From positions 1 through 31,091 of the forward strand of contig JACMRO010000392.1 of NCBI GenBank assembly GCA_014376425.1: a stretch of 31,091 nt of DNA, given 5' to 3'. This stretch comes from Rubritepida sp. (GTDB lineage Bacteria > Pseudomonadota > Alphaproteobacteria > Acetobacterales > Acetobacteraceae). Numbering within the stretch: position 1 is the first letter of the stretch; the number at the start of each line of letters is the position of its first letter. A model generated the notes under the pieces. The model was not told where the DNA came from. It worked only from the letters and a program-made list of their open reading frames with translations, and did no database searches. This document shows positions 8,636 to 16,634 of this stretch, one piece after another. A program made the position numbers and the translations under genes.

Positions 8636-9823
8636 TTGGCCCAGCACCACGATACCCACCCGAGTGCCCTGCGCCGGTTCCTGGCTGGCCAGTCCTCGTC
8701 GGGTCTCGTGTTGATGGGGATGGCCGTGCTTGCTCTGGCAATCGCCAACTCCTCCTTCGGGCCGGGCTACCAGGCGTTGCTGGGCACCTACATCGGTCCA
8801 TTGTCGGTTGGGCACTGGATCAATGACGGGCTGATGGCCGTGTTCTTCCTGCTGGTCGGGCTCGAGATCAAAAGGGAGGTGCTGGACGGCCAGCTCTCCA
8901 CCTGGTCCCGCCGGGCCTTGCCAGGGATCGCGGCCGCCGGGGGCATGGCTGTGCCGGCGCTGGTATTCCTTGCCTTCAATCCCGGCCCTACGGCCCAGGG
9001 CTGGGCCATCCCGGCGGCTACCGACATCGCCTTCGCCCTTGGGGTCATCTCCCTGCTGGGAAAGCGGGTTCCGCCGTCGCTGCGCATCTTCCTGACGGCT
9101 CTGGCGATCATCGATGATCTCGGCGCCGTCGTCATCATTGCCCTGTTTTATACGGCGGGGCTCTCGCTGCCGGACCTGGTGGGCGCTGGCTTGGTGGTGG
9201 CCGTCCTGGTGACGATGAACCGGCTCGGCGTGCGCTCCCTCACGCCCTATCTTCTGCTGGGGCTGCTGCTATGGGCGCTAGTCCTGCGCTCCGGCGTCCA
9301 TGCCACGCTGGCCGGGGTCATCCTCGCCTTCACCATCCCCCTGCAAGGCAGCCCCGGCCGGCCGGACAATGAAGCCAGCAGCCCGCTACACCGGTTGGAG
9401 CACGCCCTGCATCTGCCGGTGGGCTTCATCGTCGTGCCGATTTTTGCGCTGGCCAATGCCGGTGTGTCGATCGTGGGGCTGCCAGCGGAAGCCTTTACGG
9501 CGCCCGTCACACTCGGGGTTGGGCTGGGGTTGCTGGTTGGCAAGCTGGCTGGCGTGCTGGGATTCTCCCTGCTGGCCATCCGCCTCGGGCTGGCGGACAT
9601 GCCAAGCCACGCCAGTCGGCTTCAACTGGCAGGAACGGCGTTGCTGTGTGGCATTGGCTTCACGATGAGCCTGTTCATCACGCTGCTGGCCTTCCCCGGC
9701 GACGCGCTGCTGCAGGCGGAGGCGAAGATCGGCGTTCTGGGTGGTTCGCTGGTGGCAGGCCTGCTGGGTTACGCGCTCTTGCGCGTGGCGCCGCGCGAAG
9801 CGCGGGGACGACTATCGCGGTAG
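8636..9823 (+). CDS. nhaA: Na+/H+ antiporter NhaA
   Basis: A 395-residue inner-membrane antiporter that exports Na+ or Li+ in exchange for protons, important for pH and salt homeostasis (E. coli NhaA has 388 residues). The ion-binding aspartate pair is D160-D161 in AIIDDLGAV, the helix IV Asp is D130 in AATDIAFALG, and the helix X lysine is K303 in LLVGKLAG, the counterpart of E. coli K300. The TTG at 8636 is chosen over upstream ATG/GTG codons because GGAGG lies eight bases before it and the resulting length fits the family. The gene stands alone and is convergent with arfB, with 15 bp between their stops. Confidence 0.94.
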   Translation: MAQHHDTHPSALRRFLAGQSSSGLVLMGMAVLALAIANSSFGPGYQALLGTYIGPLSVGHWINDGLMAVFFLLVGLEIKREVLDGQLSTWSRRALPGIAAAGGMAVPALVFLAFNPGPTAQGWAIPAATDIAFALGVISLLGKRVPPSLRIFLTALAIIDDLGAVVIIALFYTAGLSLPDLVGAGLVVAVLVTMNRLGVRSLTPYLLLGLLLWALVLRSGVHATLAGVILAFTIPLQGSPGRPDNEASSPLHRLEHALHLPVGFIVVPIFALANAGVSIVGLPAEAFTAPVTLGVGLGLLVGKLAGVLGFSLLAIRLGLADMPSHASRLQLAGTALLCGIGFTMSLFITLLAFPGDALLQAEAKIGVLGGSLVAGLLGYALLRVAPREARGRLSR

Positions 9824-9838
9824 GTCCGAGGGGTTGCT

Positions 9839-10261
9839 TCATTCCGAAGGCCCCACCCGCCGCAACGCCTTGGTTCTTCCATCCCTCGCCTTCCCCTCCA
9901 ACCTTCTCTCCTTGCTGCCCTTGGTCGGCTTTGTCGCCCGTCGCTTCGGCGGTGGCGGCGCCGCCGCCTCCCGCAGCAATGCCAGCAGCTTCTCCAACGC
10001 GTCCTCCCGGTTCCGCTCTCGCGACCGAAACCGCTGCGCCGAGATGATCAGCACCCCATCATTCGTCAGCCGCTGCCCCGCCAGCTTCTCCGCCCGCGCC
10101 CGCACATCATCCGGGATCGACGGCGAATGCCGCAGGTCAAACCGCAACTGCACTGCGGTCTCCACCTTGTTGACGTTCTGCCCTCCCGGCCCGGAAGCGC
10201 GCATAAAATCCTCATGCAGCTCGGCCTCGGCGATCTGGATGCGGCGCGTTACCTCGATCAC
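9839..10261 (-). CDS. arfB: Alternative ribosome-rescue factor / peptidyl-tRNA hydrolase ArfB
   Basis: A 140-residue release-factor-like protein, the same length as E. coli ArfB (YaeJ). It has the catalytic GGQ at 26-28 within ASGPGGQNVNKVET, which triggers peptidyl-tRNA hydrolysis on stalled ribosomes. The basic C-terminal tail (KRRATKPTKGSKERRLEGK) is the part that enters the empty mRNA channel. The GTG start at 10261 is chosen because it overlaps the eutC stop (GTGA) and gives the right length; the frame is open further upstream, inside eutC. Sitting at the end of an eutBC operon is unusual for a translation-quality gene. Confidence 0.92.
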   Translation of the reverse strand: MIEVTRRIQIAEAELHEDFMRASGPGGQNVNKVETAVQLRFDLRHSPSIPDDVRARAEKLAGQRLTNDGVLIISAQRFRSRERNREDALEKLLALLREAAAPPPPKRRATKPTKGSKERRLEGKARDGRTKALRRVGPSE

Positions 10262-10998
10262 GGCAGCAATTCCGCCGGGCCGGCCGGTGCGGCCGGCATC
10301 GCCAGCGATGCGGCGGGCATGTCGTCCTTCAAACCCACCCCGGTGGCGCATAGCCCCATCGCAGCCCGCAGCAGCCAGGCCAGCTTAGCCGCCGCCGCCT
10401 CTGCAGAAAGCCCGCCGGGACGGATGTTGCTGATGCAGTTGCGCTCGGCGTCGGTCCGCCCCACCACAGGCGCCCAGGTCAGGTAGATGCCCATGCTGTC
10501 CTGCGCCGAAAGGCCGGGCCGTTCGCCGATCAGCACCGCCACCGCCCGCGCCCCCATCGCCGCGCCCACCGCATCGCCCAGCGCCACCCGCGCCTGGCTG
10601 GCCACCACCACGGGCCCGATAGGCAGCGGCGTGAGCGGCCGCAGCGCCGCGATCAGCGCCGGCGCCTGTGCCGCCACGCCGGCCGCGCAGAGCCCATCCG
10701 CCACCACCACGACCAGCGCGCCGGGGCAGGCGGGCAGGGCGGTGCCGGGCGCCAGCAACCGGCCCAGGTCAGGCCGCAGCAGGTATTCCCGCCGGTCGCG
10801 CGCCTGGCTGTGCACCATGACATCGCCCGACAGCACCGCCTGAGCCCACACCGCATCGCGCGCCTGGGCATGCGCCGCCTGGAAGGCCAGATGGGCCGCT
10901 GTCGGCTGCGCCGTGCCCACCCGCCCCAGCGCCACCCGCGCCATGGTGTGGCGCCGCAGTTCAAGCGCCGCCTGGCGCTCTGGCGGGTGCTGGGTCAC
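10258..10998 (-). CDS. eutC: Ethanolamine ammonia-lyase small subunit
   Basis: A 246-residue light subunit of adenosylcobalamin-dependent ethanolamine ammonia-lyase, which with EutB converts ethanolamine to acetaldehyde and ammonia. Family segments seen are HLAFQAAHAQARDAVW, VHSQARDRREYLLRPDLGR, VVVADGLCAAGV (the cobalamin-side region), LIGERPGLSAQDSMGIYLTW and RTDAERNCISNIRPGGL. The GTG start overlaps the eutB stop (GTGA). The protein is shorter than E. coli EutC (about 295 residues), mainly at the N-terminus, as is common in proteobacteria that lack the microcompartment version. Confidence 0.94.
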   Translation of the reverse strand: MTQHPPERQAALELRRHTMARVALGRVGTAQPTAAHLAFQAAHAQARDAVWAQAVLSGDVMVHSQARDRREYLLRPDLGRLLAPGTALPACPGALVVVVADGLCAAGVAAQAPALIAALRPLTPLPIGPVVVASQARVALGDAVGAAMGARAVAVLIGERPGLSAQDSMGIYLTWAPVVGRTDAERNCISNIRPGGLSAEAAAAKLAWLLRAAMGLCATGVGLKDDMPAASLAMPAAPAGPAELLP

Positions 10999-12329
10999 AG
11001 CCCGATCAACGCCGGCGACAGCGCCTCGGGCATGGCGTCGCCGCCAATCCCCATCCGCGCCATCCATGCCTCGAACTCTGGTGCCGGGCGTTTGCCGGTG
11101 GCCGCGCGGGCGAACATCCCATCATGGAACGACGTGCTCTGGTAGGCCAGCATCACGTCATCCGCCCCGGGCACGCCCATGATGTAGTTGACACCGGCCA
11201 CCGCCAGGCACGTCAGCAGCGCGTCCATGTCGTCCTGATCTGCCTCGGCATGGTTGGTGTAGCAGACATCGACGCCCATCGGCAGGCCGAGCAGCTTGCC
11301 GCACATGTGATCTTCCAACCCCGCGCGAAAAATCTGCTTGCCGTCATACAGGTATTCCGGGCCGATGAAGCCAACGACGGAATTCACCAGCAGCGGCTCG
11401 AACCGCCGCGCCACCGCATAGGCTCGGCATTCCAGCGTCTGCTGGTCCACGCCATGATGCGCGCCGGCGGACAGCGCGCTGCCTTGGCCGGTTTCGAAAT
11501 ACATCACATTCGCGCCCGGGTGCCGCGACTGTGCCGCGTCCCGGGCCTCCGCCAGCAGCGCCAGCGATACGCCGAAACTCTCATTCAGCGCTTGTGTCCC
11601 GCCGATGGACTGGAACACCAGGTCCACCGGCGCGCCCCGCTGGATGGCCAGCATGGTGGTGGTGACGTGGCTCAGCACGCAGCATTGCGTGGGGATGGCG
11701 AAGCGCTGCCGGATCATGTCCAGCATCTCGAGCAGCCGCATCACCGTCTCGATGTTGTCGGTGGCCGGGTTGACGCCGATGCACGCGTCGCCCGCCCCCA
11801 GCAGCAGGCCATCCAGAACAGACGCTGCAACCCCTCTTGCATCGTCGGTCGGGTGATTGGGCTGTAGCCGGATGGCCAGCGTGGCGGCACCGCCCAGCGT
11901 GTTGCGAAAGCGGGTGACGACCCGCGGCTTGGCGCCCACGGCGATGAGGTCCGAGACGCGCATGATCTTGGAGACGGCGGCGACCATCTCGGGCGTCAGG
12001 CCCAGACCGGCCACGTCGTCCTCGGCCAGCAGGAAGTCGCGCAGGCCACCCACGGTGAGGTGCGATACGCGGGCGAAGGCGATGGCATCATGCCCGTCCA
12101 GGATCAGCCGGGTGACGTCGCAGGCCTCGTAGGGGATCACCGCCTCGGTGAGGAAATGCGCCAGCGGCAGGTCGGCCAGCGCGTGCTGCGCCGCCACCCT
12201 TTCGGCAGCACTGCCTGCCGCCACGCCGGCCAGTGCGTCGCCCGACCGCAGCGGCGTGGCCCGCGCCAGCAACATGCGCAGGTCGTCGAAGATGTGGCGT
12301 GTGCCGCCAAGGCTGTGCGCGAATGCCAT
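10995..12329 (-). CDS. eutB: Ethanolamine ammonia-lyase large subunit
   Basis: A 444-residue heavy subunit (E. coli 453) forming the TIM-barrel active site of the B12-dependent ethanolamine ammonia-lyase. Conserved stretches include FDDLRMLLARATP at the N-terminus, ADLPLAHFLTEAVIPYE, FRNTLGGAATLAIRLQPNHP, GVNPATDNIETV, CCVLSHVTTTMLAIQRGAPV, VMYFETGQGSALSAGAHHG, IGPEYLYDGKQIFRAGLEDH and YTNHAEADQDDMD. The ATG at 12329 matches the family N-terminus (HSLGGTRHIFDD); the purine-rich AAAGGG abuts it directly, so the ribosome site is poor. No eutA reactivase, aldehyde dehydrogenase or shell genes are in the window. It is divergent from the ThDP decarboxylase operon, 75 bp away. Confidence 0.96.
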   Translation of the reverse strand: MAFAHSLGGTRHIFDDLRMLLARATPLRSGDALAGVAAGSAAERVAAQHALADLPLAHFLTEAVIPYEACDVTRLILDGHDAIAFARVSHLTVGGLRDFLLAEDDVAGLGLTPEMVAAVSKIMRVSDLIAVGAKPRVVTRFRNTLGGAATLAIRLQPNHPTDDARGVAASVLDGLLLGAGDACIGVNPATDNIETVMRLLEMLDMIRQRFAIPTQCCVLSHVTTTMLAIQRGAPVDLVFQSIGGTQALNESFGVSLALLAEARDAAQSRHPGANVMYFETGQGSALSAGAHHGVDQQTLECRAYAVARRFEPLLVNSVVGFIGPEYLYDGKQIFRAGLEDHMCGKLLGLPMGVDVCYTNHAEADQDDMDALLTCLAVAGVNYIMGVPGADDVMLAYQSTSFHDGMFARAATGKRPAPEFEAWMARMGIGGDAMPEALSPALIGL

Positions 12330-12346
12330 CCCTTTCGATACACAGC

Positions 12347-12367
12347 CGCTTGCGGCCGACGCAAGCG
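12347..12367. promoter_or_regulatory. Palindrome between eutB and the ThDP decarboxylase operon
   Basis: Perfect 8-bp arms CGCTTGCG and CGCAAGCG flank a five-base centre, total 21 bp. It sits near the middle of the 75-bp gap between two divergent start codons (12329 and 12405). A dimeric regulator bound here could control both directions. No regulator gene is present in the window, so the factor is unknown. The size and symmetry fit an operator better than an RNA hairpin, since it would be close to both transcript starts. Confidence 0.55.
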
Positions 12368-12404
12368 CGCGCAATCCTGTGAGCAGAAACGCACGAGGAA
12401 ATGC

Positions 12405-12947
12405 ATGAATTTGGACCAGGCGCCCAGCGCCACGGCCGACTGGCCGGACCACATCTTCGATCTGCTCAAGGCCTACAATGTTCGCCAGGTCGCGCTGGTG
12501 CCCGATGCCGGGCATTCGCGGCTGATCAAGCGGTGCCTTGCGGATAACGCGATGCGCGTCGTCACCCTGACCACGGAGGAGGAGGGCGTGGCGATGATGG
12601 CCGGCGCCTGGCTGGGCGGAAGCCGCGCGGTGCTGCTGATGCAGAGCTCGGGCGTGGGTAACTGCATAAATATGCTGTCGCTCGCCACGTTGCACCGCAC
12701 GCCGATGCCAATGCTGGTCACGATGCGCGGCGATTTCGGCGAGTTCAATCCGGCCCAGGTGCCGATGGGCCAGGCGACGCGGACGGTGCTGGAGGCGATG
12801 GGCACGCTGGTGAACCGCGCCGACACGCCCGGCGACATCGCGGCCAATGTCGAAGCCACCCTGAAATTCGCTTTCAACACCTACCGCGCGACCGCGACCC
12901 TGATCGGTCAGCGCGTCATCGGCGCCAAGACCTTTGGGAAGGACTGA
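12405..12947 (+). CDS. ThDP-dependent 2-oxoacid decarboxylase, PYR (alpha) subunit
   Basis: A 180-residue protein matching the pyrimidine-binding half of split thiamin-diphosphate decarboxylases such as sulfopyruvate decarboxylase ComD. The glutamate that activates the cofactor lies in the TTEEEGVAMMAGAWLGG motif (E58-E60), followed by LMQSSGVGNCINML and MRGDFGEFNP, all typical of the sulfopyruvate/phosphonopyruvate decarboxylase group. GAGGA stands five bases before the ATG at 12405. The PP-domain partner follows three bases later, so the two make a heteromeric enzyme. The physiological 2-oxoacid is not known: sulfopyruvate, phosphonopyruvate or another short 2-oxoacid are possible. No sulfoacetaldehyde acetyltransferase (Xsc) or phosphonate gene is nearby to decide. 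Confidence 0.83.
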   Translation: MNLDQAPSATADWPDHIFDLLKAYNVRQVALVPDAGHSRLIKRCLADNAMRVVTLTTEEEGVAMMAGAWLGGSRAVLLMQSSGVGNCINMLSLATLHRTPMPMLVTMRGDFGEFNPAQVPMGQATRTVLEAMGTLVNRADTPGDIAANVEATLKFAFNTYRATATLIGQRVIGAKTFGKD

Positions 12948-12950
12948 GCT

Positions 12951-13532
12951 ATGCTGCATCGAAGGGCGCTGGTCGCCGAAGTGCTGGAGGGCCGTGGCGA
13001 CATGGCGGTGATCGCGGGGCTTGGCGCGTCCGCCTGGGACATCACGGCGGCGGGCGACACGGCACTGAACTTCCCGTTGTGGGGCGCCATGGGTGGGGCT
13101 GCGATGATCGGGCTGGGCCTGGCGATCGCGCAGCCGGAACGCACCGTGCTGGTCATCACCGGCGATGGCGAGATGCTGATGGCGCTGGGCGCGCTGGCCT
13201 CCATCGCGGTGCAGGCGCCGAAGAACCTGGCGATCCTGGTGCAGGACAACGAACACTACGGCGAGACTGGGATGCAACAGACGGCGACCGGCCATGGGGT
13301 GGATCTGGTGGCGATGGCGCGCGGCGCCGGCATCCGGCACACCATGCTGGTGACCGAGCCCGGCCAGGTGCCGGACCTGCGCGCGGCCATCCATGCGGGG
13401 GACGGGCCGTTTTTCGCCGTGGCCAAGATCGACCCCGAAACCCTGCCTCTGGTGCTGCCGCCGCGCGAGGGTGTGATCCTGCAGGCCCGCATGCGGGAAG
13501 CCATACTCGGGCCACTCGCCAACCTTGCGTGA
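12951..13532 (+). CDS. ThDP-dependent 2-oxoacid decarboxylase, PP (beta) subunit
   Basis: A 193-residue protein matching the diphosphate-binding half of ThDP decarboxylases (ComE-like). It has the ThDP motif starting at G71-D72-G73 (ITGDGEMLMALG) and ending at N100 (VQDNEHYGETG), which binds the Mg2+-diphosphate. The MGGAAMIGLGLAIAQPE segment before it is typical of the sulfopyruvate/phosphonopyruvate decarboxylase group. The start is three bases after the alpha-subunit stop, with AAGGA seven bases upstream. It needs the preceding PYR subunit to form the active site. Substrate identity is open, as for its partner. Confidence 0.84.
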   Translation: MLHRRALVAEVLEGRGDMAVIAGLGASAWDITAAGDTALNFPLWGAMGGAAMIGLGLAIAQPERTVLVITGDGEMLMALGALASIAVQAPKNLAILVQDNEHYGETGMQQTATGHGVDLVAMARGAGIRHTMLVTEPGQVPDLRAAIHAGDGPFFAVAKIDPETLPLVLPPREGVILQARMREAILGPLANLA

Positions 13533-13633
13533 CCACGGCGGCGATGCGCGCGGCAGGGATGCGTGCGACCGGGGCTGAGTTGCCATGCCAGCCGGGCTGA
13601 CGTGCCAGATGCTTTGACAAGGAGTTCTCTACC

Positions 13634-14608
13634 ATGCCGCACGTCGTCTTCCTCCGAGGGGTTCACCCCGACGCCTATGCCCGGCTCGATGCCGAACCCG
13701 GCTACACCTACGCCGCCGTGGACCCATCCGATCGTGCGGCGCTCGAGGCCGCGATGGCCCAGGGCGACGCCATCGTCGTTCGCGCCACGCCGATCAACGA
13801 GGAATTCCTGGCGCTCTCGCCCAGGCTCGCCATCGTGGCCCGGCACGGCGTGGGCTATGACCAGGTGGACGTGCCGGCGCTGACGAGGAAGGGCATTCCC
13901 CTGACCGTCACAGCCTACGCCAACGCGCTCAGCGTGGCCGAGCATGCGATGATGCTGATGCTCAACTTAGCCAAACAGACAAAGATCTTCGACGCCAACA
14001 CCCGCGACCGGAAATGGTCCAGCATCGATGCGCCGACCAGTTGGGACCTGTCGGGCCAGGCGGTGCTGGTGGTGGGCTTTGGCCGCATCGGCGGGCGGGT
14101 GGCGCGGCTGTGCAGCGCCTTCGGCATGCGGGTGCTGGTGCACGACCCGCACATTCCCCGCAACACGGTGATCGGTGCCGGCTTCACGCCGGTGAAGCTG
14201 GCGGAAGGGCTGGCCGAGGCGGATTTCGTCACCGTGCACTGCCCCTCGAACAGCGAGACGCGTGGCATGGTCGATGCCGAGTTCCTGGGCGCGATGCGAC
14301 GGGGCGCGCGCTTCATCAACACCGCCCGTGGCACGCTGGTGAATGAGGAAGCATTGGCGGCGGCGCTGCACTCGGGCCACATCGCCGGCGCGGGGCTGGA
14401 TGTGTTCTGGGAGGAGCCGGTGAGCGCCACCAACCCACTGCTCGGCGCGCCGAACACCATCGTCACGCCGCACTCGGCGGCCGGCACGGTGCAGGGCATG
14501 CGGCGCATGGGGCTCTCGGCGGTGGAGAGCATCATCGGCCATTTCGATGGCACGCTCGACCCTGAGATGGTCATCAACCGCGAAGTGCTGCGCCGCAACG
14601 CGCCCTGA
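13634..14608 (+). CDS. D-isomer-specific 2-hydroxyacid dehydrogenase
   Basis: A 324-residue NAD(H)-dependent enzyme of the phosphoglycerate-dehydrogenase-like family, interconverting 2-hydroxyacids and 2-oxoacids. The Rossmann motif is GFGRIGG (148-154) followed by D171, which favours NAD over NADP. The catalytic set is R232 (NTARGTLV), a Glu at 260-261 (DVFWEEP) and H280 (VTPHSAAGT). A strong AAGGAG stands about nine bases before the ATG. A 101-bp gap separates it from the decarboxylase beta gene, and its stop overlaps the next ATG by one base (TGATG). Next to a 2-oxoacid decarboxylase it may supply or remove that oxoacid. Confidence 0.92.
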   Translation: MPHVVFLRGVHPDAYARLDAEPGYTYAAVDPSDRAALEAAMAQGDAIVVRATPINEEFLALSPRLAIVARHGVGYDQVDVPALTRKGIPLTVTAYANALSVAEHAMMLMLNLAKQTKIFDANTRDRKWSSIDAPTSWDLSGQAVLVVGFGRIGGRVARLCSAFGMRVLVHDPHIPRNTVIGAGFTPVKLAEGLAEADFVTVHCPSNSETRGMVDAEFLGAMRRGARFINTARGTLVNEEALAAALHSGHIAGAGLDVFWEEPVSATNPLLGAPNTIVTPHSAAGTVQGMRRMGLSAVESIIGHFDGTLDPEMVINREVLRRNAP

Positions 14609-15921
14609 TGTCGCGCGGCGACGCCACCAACCCGCTTCTCGCGCTGGCCCGGCGGGCCGCAACCATGGCGGCGCCGGAGCATGATGTGCGCCGGGCCATG
14701 GTCGACTGGTTCGCCTGCGTGATCGCGGGCGCGCCGCACCCCCCGGCCTCGACCATGGCCGGCGCGCTGGCCGGTGAGCGTGGGGCAGGGCGGGCCGTCT
14801 GCTATGTGGACGGCCAGCAGGGCGGGCTGCGCCACGCCGCGCTGCTGAACGCGGTTGCCGCGCATGTGGTGGAATTCGATGACATCCACCGCGACAGCGG
14901 TCATCACCCCGGCAGCGTTACCATCGCCGCGGCACTCGCCGCCGCCCAGCAGCATGGCGCCGACCTGGCCACGCTGCACCGCGCCATCACCGCGGGCTAC
15001 GAGGTCGCCTGCCGCATCGGCATGGCCGTCACCCCCAGCCATTACCGCAACTGGCACACCACCGGCACCGTCGGCACAATGGGCGCCGCCACCGCGGTCG
15101 CCGTGGTGCTGGGCTGCGGCGCGGAGAAGATCGCCCACGCCATCGCGCTGGCCACCACCATGACGGGCGGGCTGCAACAGGCCTTCCGGGGCGAGGGTAT
15201 GAGCAAGCCGCTGCACCCCGGCCACGCCGCCGAGGCTGGTGCGCTGGCCGCGATGAGCGCCGCCGCCGGGATGACCGGCGCGCTGGACGTGTTGCACGGC
15301 CCAGTCGGCTTCGCCGCCGCCACCTCAGACAGCACGGGCCGCTGGACCAAGCCGGACGGCCCGGCGCTGATCAGCGCGATCACTTTCAAGAATCACGGCT
15401 GCTGCGGGCATATCTTTCCGGCTCTCGATGGCCTGGTGAGCTTGCGCGCCGCGCATGGCTTCGCACCGCAGGACATCACCGCCATCCACATCGGCGGCTA
15501 TGGCCCGACCAAGGAGGTCTGCGACCGGCCGGATGCGCGGACCGAGCAGGAGTGCCGGTTCTCCATCCAATACTGCGTCGCCGCATTGCTGGTGTTGGGT
15601 GGCGTGCGCCTGGCGGCTTTCGCGCCCGATCGCCTGGCCGATCCGGCGATCCGCGCCATTATGCCGCGCGTGACAGTCAGCCTGGACCCCGCCCTGGCGC
15701 AGGCCTACCCGAGCCAGCGCGCGGCCAACCTTTCGGTCAGTCTGCGCGACGGCACGGTCCTTTCCCACCACCAACCGACCCGGCGCGGGGACCCTGACCT
15801 GCCGCTATCCGAAGCCGAGCTGTCGGCCAAGTTTCTTGAATTGACGGTGCCCGTTCTGGGCGGGACCGCAGCCGAGGCCCGGCTGCGGTCGCTGTGGCAT
15901 TCGGGTGCCTTGCCCGATTAG
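14608..15921 (+). CDS. MmgE/PrpD family protein
   Basis: A 437-residue member of the MmgE/PrpD fold, which includes 2-methylcitrate dehydratase, cis-aconitate decarboxylase and iminodisuccinate epimerase. Seen are VEFDDIHRDSGHHPGS (the family's EFDDTH...HPG block at about 88-103), GYEVACRIGMAV, HTTGTVGTMGAA, SKPLHPGHAAEAGALAAM and the family-like C-terminal cap. The protein is a typical length. It is translationally linked to the dehydrogenase (TGATG) and ends the operon, its stop overlapping the DUF3597 stop on the other strand by four bases. The substrate cannot be assigned; a methylcitrate-cycle role is unlikely because prpB and prpC are absent nearby. Confidence 0.9.
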   Translation: MSRGDATNPLLALARRAATMAAPEHDVRRAMVDWFACVIAGAPHPPASTMAGALAGERGAGRAVCYVDGQQGGLRHAALLNAVAAHVVEFDDIHRDSGHHPGSVTIAAALAAAQQHGADLATLHRAITAGYEVACRIGMAVTPSHYRNWHTTGTVGTMGAATAVAVVLGCGAEKIAHAIALATTMTGGLQQAFRGEGMSKPLHPGHAAEAGALAAMSAAAGMTGALDVLHGPVGFAAATSDSTGRWTKPDGPALISAITFKNHGCCGHIFPALDGLVSLRAAHGFAPQDITAIHIGGYGPTKEVCDRPDARTEQECRFSIQYCVAALLVLGGVRLAAFAPDRLADPAIRAIMPRVTVSLDPALAQAYPSQRAANLSVSLRDGTVLSHHQPTRRGDPDLPLSEAELSAKFLELTVPVLGGTAAEARLRSLWHSGALPD

Positions 15922-16370
15922 TGCAGCTCGGCCGGCACGATGCCGCCATTCTCGGCAACCTTCTGCATCACCTGCTTGTGCAGCCAGATATTCATGCTTG
16001 CGCTGTCGTTCTTGTCACCGGTGAAGCCCAGCTCATCGGCCAGCTGCTTGCGCGCGGTCAGGCTGTTGTCGAGGTCCAGCAGGCCCATGAGATCGACGAT
16101 GGAAGTCTTCCAGTTCGAGGGCTTGCCGCTCTTGGCGGCCAGATCGGTCATCATGTGGTTCATGTCCACCGGCGCCTTGTCGGCCTTGGTGAAGTTTGTT
16201 TCGGTGGCGGAATAGGCGGTGTTCGTGCCGGGGGCGGCAGTGCCGGGCGTCGCCGAACCCGGCGTCATGGTCGGCTGGGTGGCGCCACCCGCCGGCGGCA
16301 TCGAGGCCGGGGGAGCGGCGCTGGCGGGGTGGCCGAACACGCGCGAAAGAATGTTGCCGAGAATGCTCAT
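15918..16370 (-). CDS. DUF3597 domain-containing protein
   Basis: A 150-residue protein with an N-terminal MSILGNILSRVFGHP segment, a Pro/Ala/Thr-rich low-complexity linker (about 17-50) and a compact C-terminal DUF3597 domain (about 60-150) containing NWKTSIVDLMGLLDLDNS and RKQLADELGFTGD, the features by which I recognise the family. Function is unknown; many genera carry it as a single small gene. The ATG at 16370 is preceded by AAGGCA. It is convergent with the MmgE/PrpD gene and divergent from metZ. Confidence 0.85.
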   Translation of the reverse strand: MSILGNILSRVFGHPASAAPPASMPPAGGATQPTMTPGSATPGTAAPGTNTAYSATETNFTKADKAPVDMNHMMTDLAAKSGKPSNWKTSIVDLMGLLDLDNSLTARKQLADELGFTGDKNDSASMNIWLHKQVMQKVAENGGIVPAELH

Positions 16371-16587
16371 GGAATTGCCTTGTCTGAATGCAATGAGAAA
16401 ACACCGAGGCCCCCGCACGGTTGCCAGAGCGATTCGGCTACCCGAAGCGGCCAACGACTGGCCGATTTCAGGCAAAAATCCCTGGCGCCGCGCTGGCCGG
16501 GTTGCCGGCGCTGGAACGCCCCGCGGGCGAGAGCTCGCTGGCTGCCGGTCAGCCCTGCCAGGGTTCAGCCGCCTTGAGGTTGACCCC

Positions 16588-16616
16588 TTGCCTCCCCCTC
16601 GCACCGGGAATAGGAC
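16588..16616 (+). promoter_or_regulatory. Candidate sigma-70-type promoter of metZ
   Basis: TTGCCT (16588-16593), a 17-bp spacer and TAGGAC (16611-16616) would start transcription near 16623, just ahead of the SAM-II riboswitch at 16635. The boxes are only partial matches to consensus. The position relative to the riboswitch is the main support. The rest of the 16371-16634 gap shows nothing else I can name. Confidence 0.4.
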
Positions 16617-16634
16617 TAACGCAGCCACAAGGCT

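Noticed and set aside
12405..13532. Naming the ThDP pair comD/comE or ppd
   Set aside because: The fold and subunit split fit, but no neighbouring gene fixes the substrate, so a gene symbol would overstate the evidence.
12330..13586. Upstream extension of the eutB frame to 863 codons
   Set aside because: The extra part runs antisense through the ThDP decarboxylase genes and reads as low-complexity Arg/His/Gln. EutB homology begins at 12329.
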